From NCBI GenBank assembly GCA_017999915.1, contig JAGNKX010000012.1, forward strand, positions 1-64,000: DNA of 64,000 nt. The letters run 5' to 3'. Shown here one piece after another: positions 9,542 through 19,669 of this stretch. A model generated the notes under the pieces. That model was not told the origin of the DNA, did not search any database, and saw only the letters and a list, made by a program, of their open reading frames with translations. Origin of the DNA: Spirochaetota bacterium (GTDB lineage Bacteria; Spirochaetota; UBA4802; UBA5550). Each line of letters begins with the position of its first letter. Positions within the stretch are counted from its first letter, which is position 1. The position numbers and the translations under genes are program-made.

Positions 9542-12238
9542 ATGAGTATATGTATCAGGAGCCTTGCCGCCGTCATTATGCTGTCTCTGTGCGCTGCGGG
9601 TTGCGGCGCGTCGTACTCGGGAAAAAAATCTCCCGCCGCCTCATCGGGAATACTGGACCTCCGTGATTGGAATTTTGACAGGGACGGCTCTGTCCGCCTC
9701 TCCGGGGAATGGGAGTTTTACTGGAAACAGCTTCTCGGCCCCGATGATTTCGATCGTTTCGGGACCCCCCGATTGACAGCCTATATCACCCTTCCCGGAT
9801 ACTGGAATGAGCTTTCTGTAGGGGGGAAGGCACTCCCTGTAATGGGCTACGCGACGCACCGCTTGAAGATACTCCTCCCCGAACATACCGGCGCCCTTGC
9901 CGTGCGGAACACGGCCATGGCGACGTCATTCCGGCTCTTCGTCGACGGCAGGCAGGTCAGGAGCGCCGGCGTGGTCGGAACGGACGCCGGGTCCTCCAGG
10001 CCTGAATATGAACCGGGGGTCTTTCCGGTCGCCGGGGGCGGACGGGAGATAACCTTTATCATGCAGGTTTCGAACTTCCATCATTATCATGGCGGAGCCG
10101 GAGAAGCGCTTATTCTGGGAAAGGAGGACCAGCTGCTTTCCCAGTGGAAGAAGCTGGTATTTTTTGAGCTCTTTCTGTTCGGGAGCATTATCATCATCGG
10201 CCTCTATCACTTCGGCGTTTTTTTGCTGATGCGAAAGGACAAATCCCCGCTATTCTTCGGCTTGTTATGCTTCTGCATAGCTTTTTTCAACCAGTTTTCC
10301 GGCGAGCTTTTTTTCTATAAATTATTTCTTGACGACCTGGGATGGTCTTTCCGCTTCCTTGTCATAAACCTGTGCGTCTATTTCATGGTGCCGAGCCTGC
10401 TCATGTTCATCTCCTACCTGTTCCCCGAAGAGGTCCATAAGAGAATAATACCGGCGGCCTGGATCATCGCGGCCTGTTTTTCCGCGGTCGCGCTGGTCAC
10501 CCCGACGCATATATATGCATGGGGATTCGCCCTGTTCCAGATTCTCATGATCATCGGGTTCACCTACTGCTTCATTTCGCTCCTGCGCGCTTCTTACAGG
10601 AGGCGCCATGGCGCCCTGATCATGCTCGCCGGGTTCGCCTGTTTTTTCATTACCGCCATAATAGACGCCTTGAGCTTTAACAATATCATTCCCTTCTACG
10701 TCATGAGCTCCGCCGTGGGTCTTTTTATTTTCATTTTTTCGCAGGCCTATCTTCTCTCGGACAGATACGCTTTCGCGTTCCGCGCCGAGGAGCGCCTTGC
10801 GCGGGATCTCCACAGCGTCATAGAGAACATCCAGGATGTTTTCTATCGCAGCGACGCCCGGGGCAATCTCATCATGGCAAGTCAGAGCTTCTTACTGTTG
10901 CTGGGATATGAATCACTTGATGAATGCCTGGGGAAGCCCATTGCCGAAACCTTCTACTTTGATCCGTCCAGGCGCGAGGAATTCCTCAGGAACGTCACGA
11001 ATGCGGGAAGGGTCACTGATTATGAAGTTGTTTTAAAGCGAAAGGACGGCGCTCCCGTTCTCGTGGAAACGAACAGCCACCTCTTCTATGACGATTCGGG
11101 CGCAGTCGCCGGGGTCGAGGGAGTATTCAGGGATATTACCGAGCGGAAGCGGGCGGCCGAGGCCCTGCTCGCAAGCCAGCGCAAGATGAAGGCGATTGTC
11201 GACGGTTCCCCTGTCCCGCAGTTCGTCATCGACAGGAGCCACACTGTCATACACTGGAACCGCGCCCTGGCGGAATACAGCGGCATCAGTGAGGAGGATG
11301 TCGTCGGCACGAACCGTCAGTGGCGCGCCTTCTATGGAAGCGAGCGTCCCTGCATGGCCGACCTGCTGGTGGACGGGCTCACGGATGATATCCCCCGGTG
11401 GTATGCCGGGAAGTACAGCCGCTCCAGGCTTCTCAAGGACGCCTTCGAGGCCACCGATTTTTTCCCGGACATGCGGGGAGGGACCTGGCTCTTCTTTACC
11501 GCGGCCCCGCTTTATGACGAAGAGGGCGGAATCCTCGGCGCCGTGGAGACCCTTGTCGATATCAGCGAGCGCAAGGGTGCCGAAAAAAGGCTTGAGGTTT
11601 CCCTCAGCGAAAAGGAGACGCTGCTGCGCGAGCTGTACCACCGGACGAAAAACACGATGCAGGTGATCCGCTCAATGCTTTTCCTTCAGGCGGCGAAAAG
11701 CCCGGCCAACGGCGAGCTCCAGAAAATGGTCAAGGACATGGAAAACAGGATCCTGGCCATGTCCCTGGTCCATGAAAAATTGTATCAATCGGGCGATCTT
11801 TCGCGGATCGATATGCGGGATTATATCGACGGCCTGGCCCACCTGATCCTGGAGAGCTATAGCCTCACGGAAGAAAAGATCAGCCTGAAGCTGGACGTTC
11901 AGCCCATCAACATGCTCCTTGATACGGCCATTCCCTGCGGCTTGATCCTGAACGAGCTGCTCACCAACGCGATAAAGTACGCCTTTCCCGGGAGAGAACG
12001 GGGTGAAATATCGATACGATTGTTTCGGAATGAATCGAACAATCTGGAGCTGCGCCTGGCTGATAATGGCGTGGGGGTTCCTGAAGGCTTCGATTTCAGG
12101 ATACAGGAAACCCTGGGGCTTCAATCGATCATCGCCATCGCCGAGCATCAAATGCAGGGGCGCGTCTCATTCACGGCGGACCATGGGGTGGCATGCGTGA
12201 TAGAATTCCCTGATACGCTGTACAAGGAGAGAGTATAG
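9542..12238 (+). CDS. 7TMR-DISM sensor histidine kinase with PAS and HisKA_2 domains
   Basis: An 898-residue membrane kinase. A lipoprotein-like signal ends at Cys21. It is followed by an extracellular DISM-type jelly-roll sensor (LSGEWEFYW motif near residue 55) and seven hydrophobic helices (about 210-410). Two PAS/PAC regions (about 430-550 and 560-680), a HisKA_2 dimerisation domain and a HATPase_c domain (about 790-895) complete it. The phosphoacceptor is expected to be His700 in LYHRTKNTMQ, with N and G boxes in LILNELLTNAIKYAFP and LADNGVGVP. The ATG at 9542 is preferred over an upstream TTG. The stop is one base from the start of a response regulator, its presumed partner. Confidence 0.92.
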   Translation: MSICIRSLAAVIMLSLCAAGCGASYSGKKSPAASSGILDLRDWNFDRDGSVRLSGEWEFYWKQLLGPDDFDRFGTPRLTAYITLPGYWNELSVGGKALPVMGYATHRLKILLPEHTGALAVRNTAMATSFRLFVDGRQVRSAGVVGTDAGSSRPEYEPGVFPVAGGGREITFIMQVSNFHHYHGGAGEALILGKEDQLLSQWKKLVFFELFLFGSIIIIGLYHFGVFLLMRKDKSPLFFGLLCFCIAFFNQFSGELFFYKLFLDDLGWSFRFLVINLCVYFMVPSLLMFISYLFPEEVHKRIIPAAWIIAACFSAVALVTPTHIYAWGFALFQILMIIGFTYCFISLLRASYRRRHGALIMLAGFACFFITAIIDALSFNNIIPFYVMSSAVGLFIFIFSQAYLLSDRYAFAFRAEERLARDLHSVIENIQDVFYRSDARGNLIMASQSFLLLLGYESLDECLGKPIAETFYFDPSRREEFLRNVTNAGRVTDYEVVLKRKDGAPVLVETNSHLFYDDSGAVAGVEGVFRDITERKRAAEALLASQRKMKAIVDGSPVPQFVIDRSHTVIHWNRALAEYSGISEEDVVGTNRQWRAFYGSERPCMADLLVDGLTDDIPRWYAGKYSRSRLLKDAFEATDFFPDMRGGTWLFFTAAPLYDEEGGILGAVETLVDISERKGAEKRLEVSLSEKETLLRELYHRTKNTMQVIRSMLFLQAAKSPANGELQKMVKDMENRILAMSLVHEKLYQSGDLSRIDMRDYIDGLAHLILESYSLTEEKISLKLDVQPINMLLDTAIPCGLILNELLTNAIKYAFPGRERGEISIRLFRNESNNLELRLADNGVGVPEGFDFRIQETLGLQSIIAIAEHQMQGRVSFTADHGVACVIEFPDTLYKERV

Positions 12239-12239
12239 C

Positions 12240-12605
12240 ATGGCCCAATCGATTCGGGTGCTCATTGTCGAGGATGAAATATTCATCGCCATGTCCCTTG
12301 AAATGGAGCTCAAACAGGAGCGGTACGGCGTATGCAGGCGCGTAGCCACCGGGGAAGAGGCGGTGGCGATAGCGCAGGAAGAATCCCCCGATGTCATCCT
12401 GATGGATATCCGCCTGGCCGGCGCGATTGACGGCATTGAAGCGGCGAAACGGATCCGGGCATTCTCCGATATCCCTATTATTTTCATGACCGGGTATCAG
12501 AGCAAGGCCATCGAGGAACGGGCGAAAGCGCTTCACCCTCTCGGATTTTTCGTCAAGCCTGTCCAGGTCAACAAGCTCAAACCCCTCATTGATTCAACCG
12601 CATAA
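12240..12605 (+). CDS. Single-domain response regulator (CheY-like receiver)
   Basis: A 121-residue receiver without output domain. Acidic residues Glu11-Asp12 and the phosphorylation site Asp56 (DVILMDIRLAG) are present, as are the conserved Thr (MTGYQ) and Lys (FVKPV). The start codon lies one base after the stop of the preceding HisKA_2 kinase, so the two are almost certainly translationally coupled partners. With no DNA-binding domain it must signal through protein contact, as partners of HisKA_2/HWE kinases often do. A related kinase-receiver pair lies at 14701-17749. Confidence 0.93.
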   Translation: MAQSIRVLIVEDEIFIAMSLEMELKQERYGVCRRVATGEEAVAIAQEESPDVILMDIRLAGAIDGIEAAKRIRAFSDIPIIFMTGYQSKAIEERAKALHPLGFFVKPVQVNKLKPLIDSTA

Positions 12606-12716
12606 TCACTTGACATGCAGGGAACGACACGGTCATGATATCTCCCGCGGGACCGCTTTGCTGCAACGCCCATGGGGCGCGACGCCAGCGCCTGGGCCCG
12701 CGCGGGGAGGCTGACA

Positions 12717-13520
12717 ATGAAAATCATTCGCTATCTGGACGCCGAAGGCCGCATAGGCCATGGCGCGCTCCAGGAAGACGGAACGGCCCTTGTCATCGAC
12801 GGGGATGTTTTCGGCGATTATTCCGTTACGCGGGAAAAGGCCCGGGTGCTGAAGGTCCTGGCCCCTGTCGCGCCTCCCGCCATCCTCTGCATCGGGCTGA
12901 ATTACAGGCACCACGCGGCTGAGACCGGCGTAAAGGTCCCGGAGCAGCCCGTGCTGTTCATGAAATCCCCCGGGGCGCTGCAGAACCCGGGGGACCCCAT
13001 CGAGATCCCGACGCGCCTGAAGAGCGGGATGGTGGATTACGAGGGGGAGCTCGCGGCGGTGATCGGGAAGGCCTGCAAGAACGCGCCGCGCCACAGGGCG
13101 CTGGAGTACGTGCTCGGATACACCTGCGCCAACGACGTCAGCGCGCGGGACTGGCAGATACAGCACGGCGGCGGCCAGTGGTGCAGGGGGAAGACCTTCG
13201 ACACCTTCGCGCCCCTGGGTCCCTGCCTGGTCACCCCCAATGAGATCCCCGACCCCAACCGCCTGGCCCTCAGGACCATTCTTAACGGCGAGACGGTCCA
13301 GGACTGGAACACCAACGACATGATCTTCGATGTGCCGGCCCTCATCGAGTTCCTGAGCGGCAGCACGACCCTCCTTCCGGGCACCGTCATCATGACCGGC
13401 ACGCCCCAGGGCGTGGGCATGGCTCGCAAACCGCCCCTCTGGCTCAAGGCCGGCGACAGCGTCAGTGTCGAGATCGAGGGGATCGGCGTTCTCACCAACC
13501 CGGTCGTCGATGAGGCGTGA
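12717..13520 (+). CDS. Fumarylacetoacetate hydrolase family protein
   Basis: A 267-residue FAH-superfamily enzyme. Hallmarks are GLNYRHHAAE, the metal-binding E-x-E in DYEGELA with the aspartate of NDVSARD, and the C-terminal TGTPQGVG loop. Members hydrolyse, decarboxylate or isomerise 2-oxo acid intermediates such as acylpyruvates and aromatic-degradation products, using Mg or Mn. Start ATG 12717 follows GGGAGG; an upstream in-frame start adds 15 residues without homology. The stop overlaps the start of the next hydrolase gene by four bases, indicating co-translation. The exact reaction is not deducible. Confidence 0.9.
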   Translation: MKIIRYLDAEGRIGHGALQEDGTALVIDGDVFGDYSVTREKARVLKVLAPVAPPAILCIGLNYRHHAAETGVKVPEQPVLFMKSPGALQNPGDPIEIPTRLKSGMVDYEGELAAVIGKACKNAPRHRALEYVLGYTCANDVSARDWQIQHGGGQWCRGKTFDTFAPLGPCLVTPNEIPDPNRLALRTILNGETVQDWNTNDMIFDVPALIEFLSGSTTLLPGTVIMTGTPQGVGMARKPPLWLKAGDSVSVEIEGIGVLTNPVVDEA

Positions 13521-14290
13521 CGGCGCCCATGAATATGATCTCATTGCAATCGGGCAGCAACGGCAACTGCGTCTATGTCGAGGCCGGGGACGTGAGGCTT
13601 CTCTTTGACGCGGGCATCAGCGGTAAGCGGGCCGCGGAGCGGCTTTCCCTGGCCGGCCGGGACATGGCCGGCATCGACGCATTGATCATCTCCCACGACC
13701 ACGCCGACCATGTCCGGTGCGCGGGAATTTACCAGCGAAAGTTCGGCATGCCGATCTGGATCAGCGAAAGGACCCTGGGGGCGGCGCGCTCGTCCCATGA
13801 CCTGGGCGCCCTTCGGGAGGTATGCCATTTCAGGGCAGGCTGCTCCATGCGCTTCGGCGATGTGGTGGTCGAGACCATCCCCACGCCCCATGACGGCGCC
13901 GACGGCTCGGTCTTTATCGTCGACGACGGCCGATCGAGGCTCGGCATCTTCACGGACCTGGGCCATGTCTTCGACGACCTGAAGGGAGCCCTCGCCACGG
14001 TGGACGCGGCGCTGGTGGAAAGCAATTATGATCCTGAGATGCTGCGCGTCGGCCCCTACCCGCGGCATATTAAAAACAGGATAGCCGGCCCCGGGGGACA
14101 CCTGTCGAACATGGAGTCCGCCGAGCTCATTGCCCGGTACGGAACGCGGCTCCGCTGGGCCTGCCTGGGGCACCTCTCCGGAGAGAATAACACACCGGGA
14201 ATCGCGCTTCAGACCCACCGGCATATTAACGGGACCTTGACCTGCCACATGGCCGGGCGCCACTCCGCCGGTGACCTGCTGACGGTATAG
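13517..14290 (+). CDS. MBL-fold metallohydrolase (YycJ/WalJ-like)
   Basis: A 257-residue metallo-beta-lactamase-fold protein. It opens with SLQSGSNGNCVYVE, characteristic of the YycJ/WalJ-like exonuclease group, and has the zinc motif SHDHADH. A further metal aspartate lies in the GIFTDLGH segment and a histidine in LGHLSGENN. The first possible start is a GTG overlapping the preceding FAH stop; an ATG at 13529 gives the usual family N-terminus and may be the true start. It is probably translated with the FAH gene, though the functional link between a nuclease-like fold and an FAH enzyme is unclear. Confidence 0.87.
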   Translation: MTAPMNMISLQSGSNGNCVYVEAGDVRLLFDAGISGKRAAERLSLAGRDMAGIDALIISHDHADHVRCAGIYQRKFGMPIWISERTLGAARSSHDLGALREVCHFRAGCSMRFGDVVVETIPTPHDGADGSVFIVDDGRSRLGIFTDLGHVFDDLKGALATVDAALVESNYDPEMLRVGPYPRHIKNRIAGPGGHLSNMESAELIARYGTRLRWACLGHLSGENNTPGIALQTHRHINGTLTCHMAGRHSAGDLLTV

Positions 14291-14700
14291 ACGCTAATCC
14301 TCCTGAAAAAAAATAGAGTATCCGCTGATGCTATTGGAATTCCTCTGTAGTCCAAAGGATTACACCTGATATGTTATCCGGTGTGATGGTTTGGGTCATA
14401 GTCTTACATATAACAGGGTAGCGGATCTCGTTTAAGAATTCAGAATCAAAAAAAAATTGAATTTTGGAAAAATAATTTTTAAAATATATTGTTTGTTCCA
14501 TGAAAGTGTTACATTTTATAATTACACACTGGCTTCATTATCAAAGAAGAAAATAACCATGAGACCATATATACATATAAAAACACATTCATCCAATTCT
14601 AATTCTGGGCGACTTCTATGATGTATACGAACTAGTAGCCCATAGTAAAAACAGTTGATGCGTCTCACGTATCAGCGCCATTAAATCATGGGGCTATCCT
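14291..14700. other. 410-bp A+T-rich spacer, promoter region of CHASE kinase
   Basis: No coding potential is apparent. The stretch becomes strongly A+T-rich from about 14430. A weak inverted sequence (ATTACACC near 14365 with GGTGTGAT near 14384) is the only structure noticed. It presumably holds the promoter for the kinase starting at 14701. No terminator with a T run was found after the MBL hydrolase. Confidence 0.45.
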
Positions 14701-17367
14701 ATGAAAGCGATAAAACATTATATCAATGTGATATATGTTTTATATAACAGTGCGCTATCGGGATTCAGGGCGCTGCTTGAGAAGCGGTCCTATGAAACTC
14801 TCATCGGGATAATAGCGACCGGGTTCCTCCTCACGGTGATCCCCTTTTTCCAGGTGAGAAATTCCGCCCTGGATGCCTTCCATACAAGATTTGACCACAA
14901 CACTTCCATGCGTGCCCACCTCGTCAAGGAGAGACTTGAAGAGTGCCTCCTTGCGCCTAGGACATTGAGACATTACATAAGCACGACGGGACAGATCCGG
15001 CAGCGGGCTTTTACCGCGATCATCAGGTCGTTTATCGCCGAACATGTGGAATTGAAGTTGGTTCAGTGGGTCCAGGGCCTGCCGGACCGGGAGCGGGCAT
15101 CGTTTGAGCAGATAGCGCGGATGACGGACAACCCGGGATTCTTTATTTTTGAACATGATTCGAATAAGAACATGGTGCCGGCCAAAAAGCGAGATTACTA
15201 TTACCCCGTGCTGTACGCCGAACCCGGGGATACAAAGATCATGTCGGTCCCGGGATTTGATATAGGTTCCACGAAGAGACGTTTCGACGCCCTTAAGCAG
15301 GCCCGTGATTCCGGCGAGACGACGGCCAGCGAACGAATACCACTGGCGGAAAAAGAAGGCCGCTTCGGGATCGTCGTGTTCGTGCCGGTGTACCGGAACG
15401 GGATGCCGGCGGTGACCATTGAAGACAGGCGGGCCTCCCTGATGGGATTCGTGATGAGCGTATTCTGGGTTGATCCGCTCATACGGTCCACCCTGGAAAA
15501 AACAGAGCCGCTGGGCATAAACTTCGATCTTATCGATTTTTCCGCGCCCCGGGATAAACGCCTCCTCAGCCGATGGACCGCCAGGCTGCAGACGATACCA
15601 GCCTGGACCTCGGTTCTTATCCCGTCGCCGCCGACGAAGCTGAAAAAATTCACCTTTGCCGGACGCACCTGGGGCATGGATTTTACCGCGACCCGGGGCT
15701 ACATGGTGCGAAACTATCCGCTGGCCCACTGGCTCATACTGCCCTTCGGTTTTATCCTGACGGCGATCATCGCTTTCTATTTCCATCATATCTCCACGCA
15801 GCGCAGGGAGTTGGAGCACCTTGTCACGGTCAGGACAGGAAGGCTCAGGGAAAGCGAGGAGCGGTATCACCGCATCACCAACTCCATCACGGATTATATC
15901 TACACCGTTCATGTCGTCAACGGCCATGCGGTCAGGACGGTCCATGGAGACGCCTGCGAGATGATCACCGGGTACAGGTCGAAGGAGTACGACGATGATC
16001 CGTATCTCTGGTTCCGCATGATCCATGAGGATGACCGCGCCGCCGTGATGAGTCACCTGAACAGCGTCCTGGCCGGGGAACAGCCGCAGATACTGGAGCA
16101 CCGCATCGTGCATAAGGACGGATCTATCCGGTGGGTGAGAAACACCCAGGTCCCGCACCGCAACGCCGACGGCGCCCTCGTATCCTGTGACGGGCTTATC
16201 AACGACATCACCGAGCGGAAGCGGGCCGAGGAGGCTCTGGCGAAAAGCGAGCAGAAATACCGCACGATGGTCGATTTCACCTATGACTGGGAATTCTGGA
16301 TCGATCCGGCAGGCTCCTACGTATATGTGTCTCCCTCGTGCGAGCGGATCACCGGACACAGGGCGGAGGAGTTCATTAACGACCCGGCCATGTTCGAGAA
16401 AATCGTGGACCCCGAAGACCGCATGGCGGTCCACAGGCACATGGCTGAAAGCCAGAATGCCTGCGGGAATAATACCCTCGCGTTCCGCATACATACGCTT
16501 TCCGGCGAAACGCGGTGGATAGAGCACCAGTGCCAGACCGTGTACGATGACAGGGGCACGGTGCTGGGAAGGCGGGGAAGCAACCGCGATATCACGGACC
16601 GCAGGGAGGCGGAATGCAAGCTTGAGGAGAGCTACCGGCAGATGGAAGAGCTGCTTTCCGAGCGGACGGAGTCCCTCAAGGAAAAGGAAATGCTCCTCAA
16701 AGAGGTCCATCACCGCGTCAAGAACAACATGCAGATCATCATAAGCCTCATCAACATGAAATCCTCGCATATCGATAACGACGTTGTGGCCCGTATTCTC
16801 CATGATTGCCAGTGCAGGATCTACTCGATGGCCCTTATCCATGAGCAGCTGTACCGGTCGGAAAACTTCGGGAAGATCGATTTCGAAAAATATATTGTGC
16901 AGCTCCTCGACGAGCTTTTCAGGATGCTGGGCGTGGACCGCGGCAGGATAAAAGTCGATCTCGCCACGAAGGAAATCTATCTCGGCCTTGACCAGGCGAT
17001 CCCCTTCGGCATCGTGCTCAATGAGCTCCTTACCAATTCAATCAAGTATGCCTTTCCACCCGATGTGGGCCGGGAAGGGAACATCAGCATTTCAATTCGA
17101 GAAAACGGGGAGACCCTGGAGGCGGTCGTGTCGGATAACGGGATAGGCGTCGGTGAACGGAGGGATGACATGCTTTCCGGAACCTTCGGGCTCACCATGG
17201 CCGCCATGATAATAGAAAAACAGCTCAAGGGGACCATGAGCATGTCCAATTCCCAGGGGACTACCTTCATCATAAGGATACCCATTGACGCCAATGCCGA
17301 CAGCTTCAGAATGCGGAAACTAAGGAGTGCGAGAAGGGATGAAAACTTTGAGACTGCTGATCGTTGA
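14701..17367 (+). CDS. CHASE-domain sensor histidine kinase with two PAS and HisKA_2 domains
   Basis: An 888-residue kinase. A membrane helix (about 34-52) leads to an extracytoplasmic CHASE domain (about 75-310; note YYYPVLYAEP and GFDIGSTKRR), then a second helix (about 340-362). Two PAS/PAC sensors (about 385-515 and 520-640), a coiled linker, HisKA_2 and HATPase_c follow. The phosphoacceptor is His671 in VHHRVKNNMQ, and ATP-binding motifs are IVLNELLTNSIKYAFP and VSDNGIGVG. CHASE domains sense small extracellular ligands; the ligand here is unknown. The 3' end overlaps a receiver gene. The cytoplasmic half is clearly related to the kinase at 9542. Confidence 0.93.
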   Translation: MKAIKHYINVIYVLYNSALSGFRALLEKRSYETLIGIIATGFLLTVIPFFQVRNSALDAFHTRFDHNTSMRAHLVKERLEECLLAPRTLRHYISTTGQIRQRAFTAIIRSFIAEHVELKLVQWVQGLPDRERASFEQIARMTDNPGFFIFEHDSNKNMVPAKKRDYYYPVLYAEPGDTKIMSVPGFDIGSTKRRFDALKQARDSGETTASERIPLAEKEGRFGIVVFVPVYRNGMPAVTIEDRRASLMGFVMSVFWVDPLIRSTLEKTEPLGINFDLIDFSAPRDKRLLSRWTARLQTIPAWTSVLIPSPPTKLKKFTFAGRTWGMDFTATRGYMVRNYPLAHWLILPFGFILTAIIAFYFHHISTQRRELEHLVTVRTGRLRESEERYHRITNSITDYIYTVHVVNGHAVRTVHGDACEMITGYRSKEYDDDPYLWFRMIHEDDRAAVMSHLNSVLAGEQPQILEHRIVHKDGSIRWVRNTQVPHRNADGALVSCDGLINDITERKRAEEALAKSEQKYRTMVDFTYDWEFWIDPAGSYVYVSPSCERITGHRAEEFINDPAMFEKIVDPEDRMAVHRHMAESQNACGNNTLAFRIHTLSGETRWIEHQCQTVYDDRGTVLGRRGSNRDITDRREAECKLEESYRQMEELLSERTESLKEKEMLLKEVHHRVKNNMQIIISLINMKSSHIDNDVVARILHDCQCRIYSMALIHEQLYRSENFGKIDFEKYIVQLLDELFRMLGVDRGRIKVDLATKEIYLGLDQAIPFGIVLNELLTNSIKYAFPPDVGREGNISISIRENGETLEAVVSDNGIGVGERRDDMLSGTFGLTMAAMIIEKQLKGTMSMSNSQGTTFIIRIPIDANADSFRMRKLRSARRDENFETADR

Positions 17368-17749
17368 AGATGAGATGATAATCGCCAGCATGCTGGCGGA
17401 AATTCTGACCGGCAGGGGACACGAGGTTATCGGCATTGCCGGCACGGGTGACGAAGCCATCGCGCTTATTGAAGCGCTGGGGCCCGATCTGGTCTTCATG
17501 GATATCAAGCTCAAGGGCAAAAAAGACGGCATTGAAACCGCGGAGGAGATTTACCTGCGGTATCGGGTGCCGGTAATATACATGACGGCGCACAGTGATA
17601 ACGAGACGGTGCGGCGCGCGGAGACCACCGTTTCGTACGGCTATGTCATGAAGCCGTTCAGGGAAAACGAGATATTTACTTCTCTTGATGAAGCCCTGGT
17701 CAGGATAAAGTCCGAGCGGAAAAATCAGAAGGATTTTTTCGGAAAATAG
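17339..17749 (+). CDS. Single-domain response regulator
   Basis: A 136-residue receiver domain with phosphorylation site Asp55 (LVFMDIKLKG), acidic pair Glu10-Asp11, MTAHSD threonine and VMKPF lysine, plus a short C-terminal tail. The ATG at 17339 lies inside the end of the CHASE kinase gene (29-base overlap); an in-frame GTG at 17327 is an alternative. The overlap marks it as the kinase's partner. It lacks an output domain. It repeats the organisation at 9542-12605, suggesting that a kinase-receiver cassette was duplicated and given a new sensor. Confidence 0.92.
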   Translation: MKTLRLLIVEDEMIIASMLAEILTGRGHEVIGIAGTGDEAIALIEALGPDLVFMDIKLKGKKDGIETAEEIYLRYRVPVIYMTAHSDNETVRRAETTVSYGYVMKPFRENEIFTSLDEALVRIKSERKNQKDFFGK

Positions 17750-17863
17750 GGTGGCACCGCGCCCGTTACGGCGGTGAGGGGAAGCAGGGGTGATGGGAAT
17801 GGGACATTGCTTCCCGTGACTTTCGTCGATGGTTTTTTATTTTGTTAATGATGGAGGTGAGCC

Positions 17864-19636
17864 ATGAAATGGTTCAACAATCTCAGGGTGGGTATAAAGG
17901 TCCTTTCCGCATGCATGGTGTTTCTTTTCCTCCTGGTGGTGATGGCGGTATTCGGCATTATTACCATTAATAGCAGCCAGAATGATTTTGACAATTTTTA
18001 CGAAAACAAGTTTAAGGCGGTCGTTCAGCTCAATGATATCATGAAGCACATGCTTCAGATACGGATCAACATGGCCGTCGAGGAACAGGCGGCCAAGAAC
18101 GGGGATATCAAGGAAGCCCTGAAAAGGCACGAGGATTCGAAAAAGCGCGCCAAGGAGTATCTCGGCATATGGGGAAATTACAAATCCTCAAAGCTGACCC
18201 CCGAGGAGACCAAGCTGGCCGAGGGATGGGTGAAGATGGGAGAGGGCTGCAGGGACGCCAGGGAGCGCTTTGCCAGGGCCATTGAGGCGAGAAATTTCCG
18301 AGAGACCGAGGCGGCGCTGAATGATTGGGTCGAAGGATACAGGCTGCTGCGCGACCAGACCGATAAGCTGATCCAATTGCAGAAGAGCGTGGGCGCCCAA
18401 ATAAGCAGGGACCAGAAGGCCTCGTCGTTCAACATGAGGGTGCTGACCATATTGATCCTCGGTTTTGCCATAGCCATGGGGATCATGATCACAATGGTGC
18501 TGGCCCGTTCGGTGTCCCGGCCCGTAGTAAAGGGGCTGGAATTCTCCCGCAGACTCGCTGACGGCGACCTGACCGCCCGCATCGATATGAATCAGAAGGA
18601 CGAGCTGGGGCAGCTTGCCGACGCCCTCAATACGGCGGCGGGAAGCCTGGACGGCCTCATCTCAAGCGTGACGATCGCTTCGCAGAACCTCTCCCAGGCC
18701 GTGGACCAGATCTCCAGCGGGAACCAGAACCTGTCGCAGCGCACCAGCCAGCAGGCCTCTTCCCTGGAGGAGATCGCGTCCACCATCGAGGAGGCTTCCG
18801 CCACGATCAACCAGAACGCGGAAAACTCGATCAAGGCCCAGGACCTCACCGAGGCGGGCTCAGCCAAGTCCATAGAGGGGAACAAGATCGCCCTGGAAGC
18901 CGTCGCCTCCATCGTCGATATGAATGAATCGAGCAAAAAGGTGGCCGACATCATCGCGGTGATCAATGAGATAGCCTTCCAGACCAACCTGCTCGCGCTT
19001 AACGCCGTGGTCGAGGCGGCCCGGGCCGGCGAGCAGGGCCGGGGCTTCGCGGTGGTCGCCGGCGAGGTGCGGAACCTGGCCCAGCGGTCGGGGAACGCCG
19101 CAAAGGAGATCGAGGCCCTCATCAAGGACACGGTGAGCAAGGTCTCGAAGAGCACCGATCTGGTGAACCGCACCGGCGAGTCCCTCAATGAAATAGCGGA
19201 AGCGTCGAAGACCACGGCCAGGATCATCACGGAGATCGCGGCGGCGAGCCAGGAGCAGAAGCAGGGCATGAACCAGATCAACACCGCCATTTCGGAGATG
19301 GACTCCATGACCCAGCAGAACGCGTCCCTGGTGGAGGAAACCGCTTCCGCCAGCGAGGAAATGGCGAACCAGGCCCTGGAGCTCTTGAGCATGGTGGAGA
19401 AGTTCAAGATCACCGGCGGCACGGTTGCCGACACCCGGCGTCACCGCGAGATCCATGTGAAGGCGGCCCATGCCCAAGAGAAAGCCCTGCCCGAGCCGCA
19501 GGCGCAGCGGATCAAGGACGACGGCAATGGAAGAAAGAAAGAGGCCGCCGCTCCTCGCGCGCCGCTGTTGCCGCACGACGCCAAGGAAGACAACCTCAAG
19601 GACCAGATGAAGATGGACGGGTTCGAGGAGTTCTGA
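17864..19636 (+). CDS. Methyl-accepting chemotaxis protein (4HB sensor)
   Basis: A 590-residue receptor of classical Tsr/Tar layout. A membrane helix (about 12-35), a four-helix-bundle sensor (about 36-188), a second helix (about 190-212), HAMP (about 213-265) and a signalling coil follow. The hairpin tip reads [20 protein letters not shown] near residue 370, with Val replacing the common Ala. Q/E-rich methylation segments such as [16 protein letters not shown] are visible. A Lys/Glu/Ala-rich tail (about 520-590) extends past the coil. A GGAGG site precedes the ATG. Its position directly after a kinase-receiver pair may be coincidental. Confidence 0.94.
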   Translation: MKWFNNLRVGIKVLSACMVFLFLLVVMAVFGIITINSSQNDFDNFYENKFKAVVQLNDIMKHMLQIRINMAVEEQAAKNGDIKEALKRHEDSKKRAKEYLGIWGNYKSSKLTPEETKLAEGWVKMGEGCRDARERFARAIEARNFRETEAALNDWVEGYRLLRDQTDKLIQLQKSVGAQISRDQKASSFNMRVLTILILGFAIAMGIMITMVLARSVSRPVVKGLEFSRRLADGDLTARIDMNQKDELGQLADALNTAAGSLDGLISSVTIASQNLSQAVDQISSGNQNLSQRTSQQASSLEEIASTIEEASATINQNAENSIKAQDLTEAGSAKSIEGNKIALEAVASIVDMNESSKKVADIIAVINEIAFQTNLLALNAVVEAARAGEQGRGFAVVAGEVRNLAQRSGNAAKEIEALIKDTVSKVSKSTDLVNRTGESLNEIAEASKTTARIITEIAAASQEQKQGMNQINTAISEMDSMTQQNASLVEETASASEEMANQALELLSMVEKFKITGGTVADTRRHREIHVKAAHAQEKALPEPQAQRIKDDGNGRKKEAAAPRAPLLPHDAKEDNLKDQMKMDGFEEF

Positions 19637-19648
19637 CAGGGTCCCGCC

Positions 19649-19669
19649 AAGGGGCGGCGGACGCCCCTT
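19649..19669. terminator. Hairpin between convergent genes
   Basis: AAGGGGCG (19649-19656) pairs with CGCCCCTT (19662-19669). It sits exactly between the convergent chemoreceptor and racemase-like genes and covers the first bases of the latter's stop codon. It could act for both strands, though T runs are short. Confidence 0.5.
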
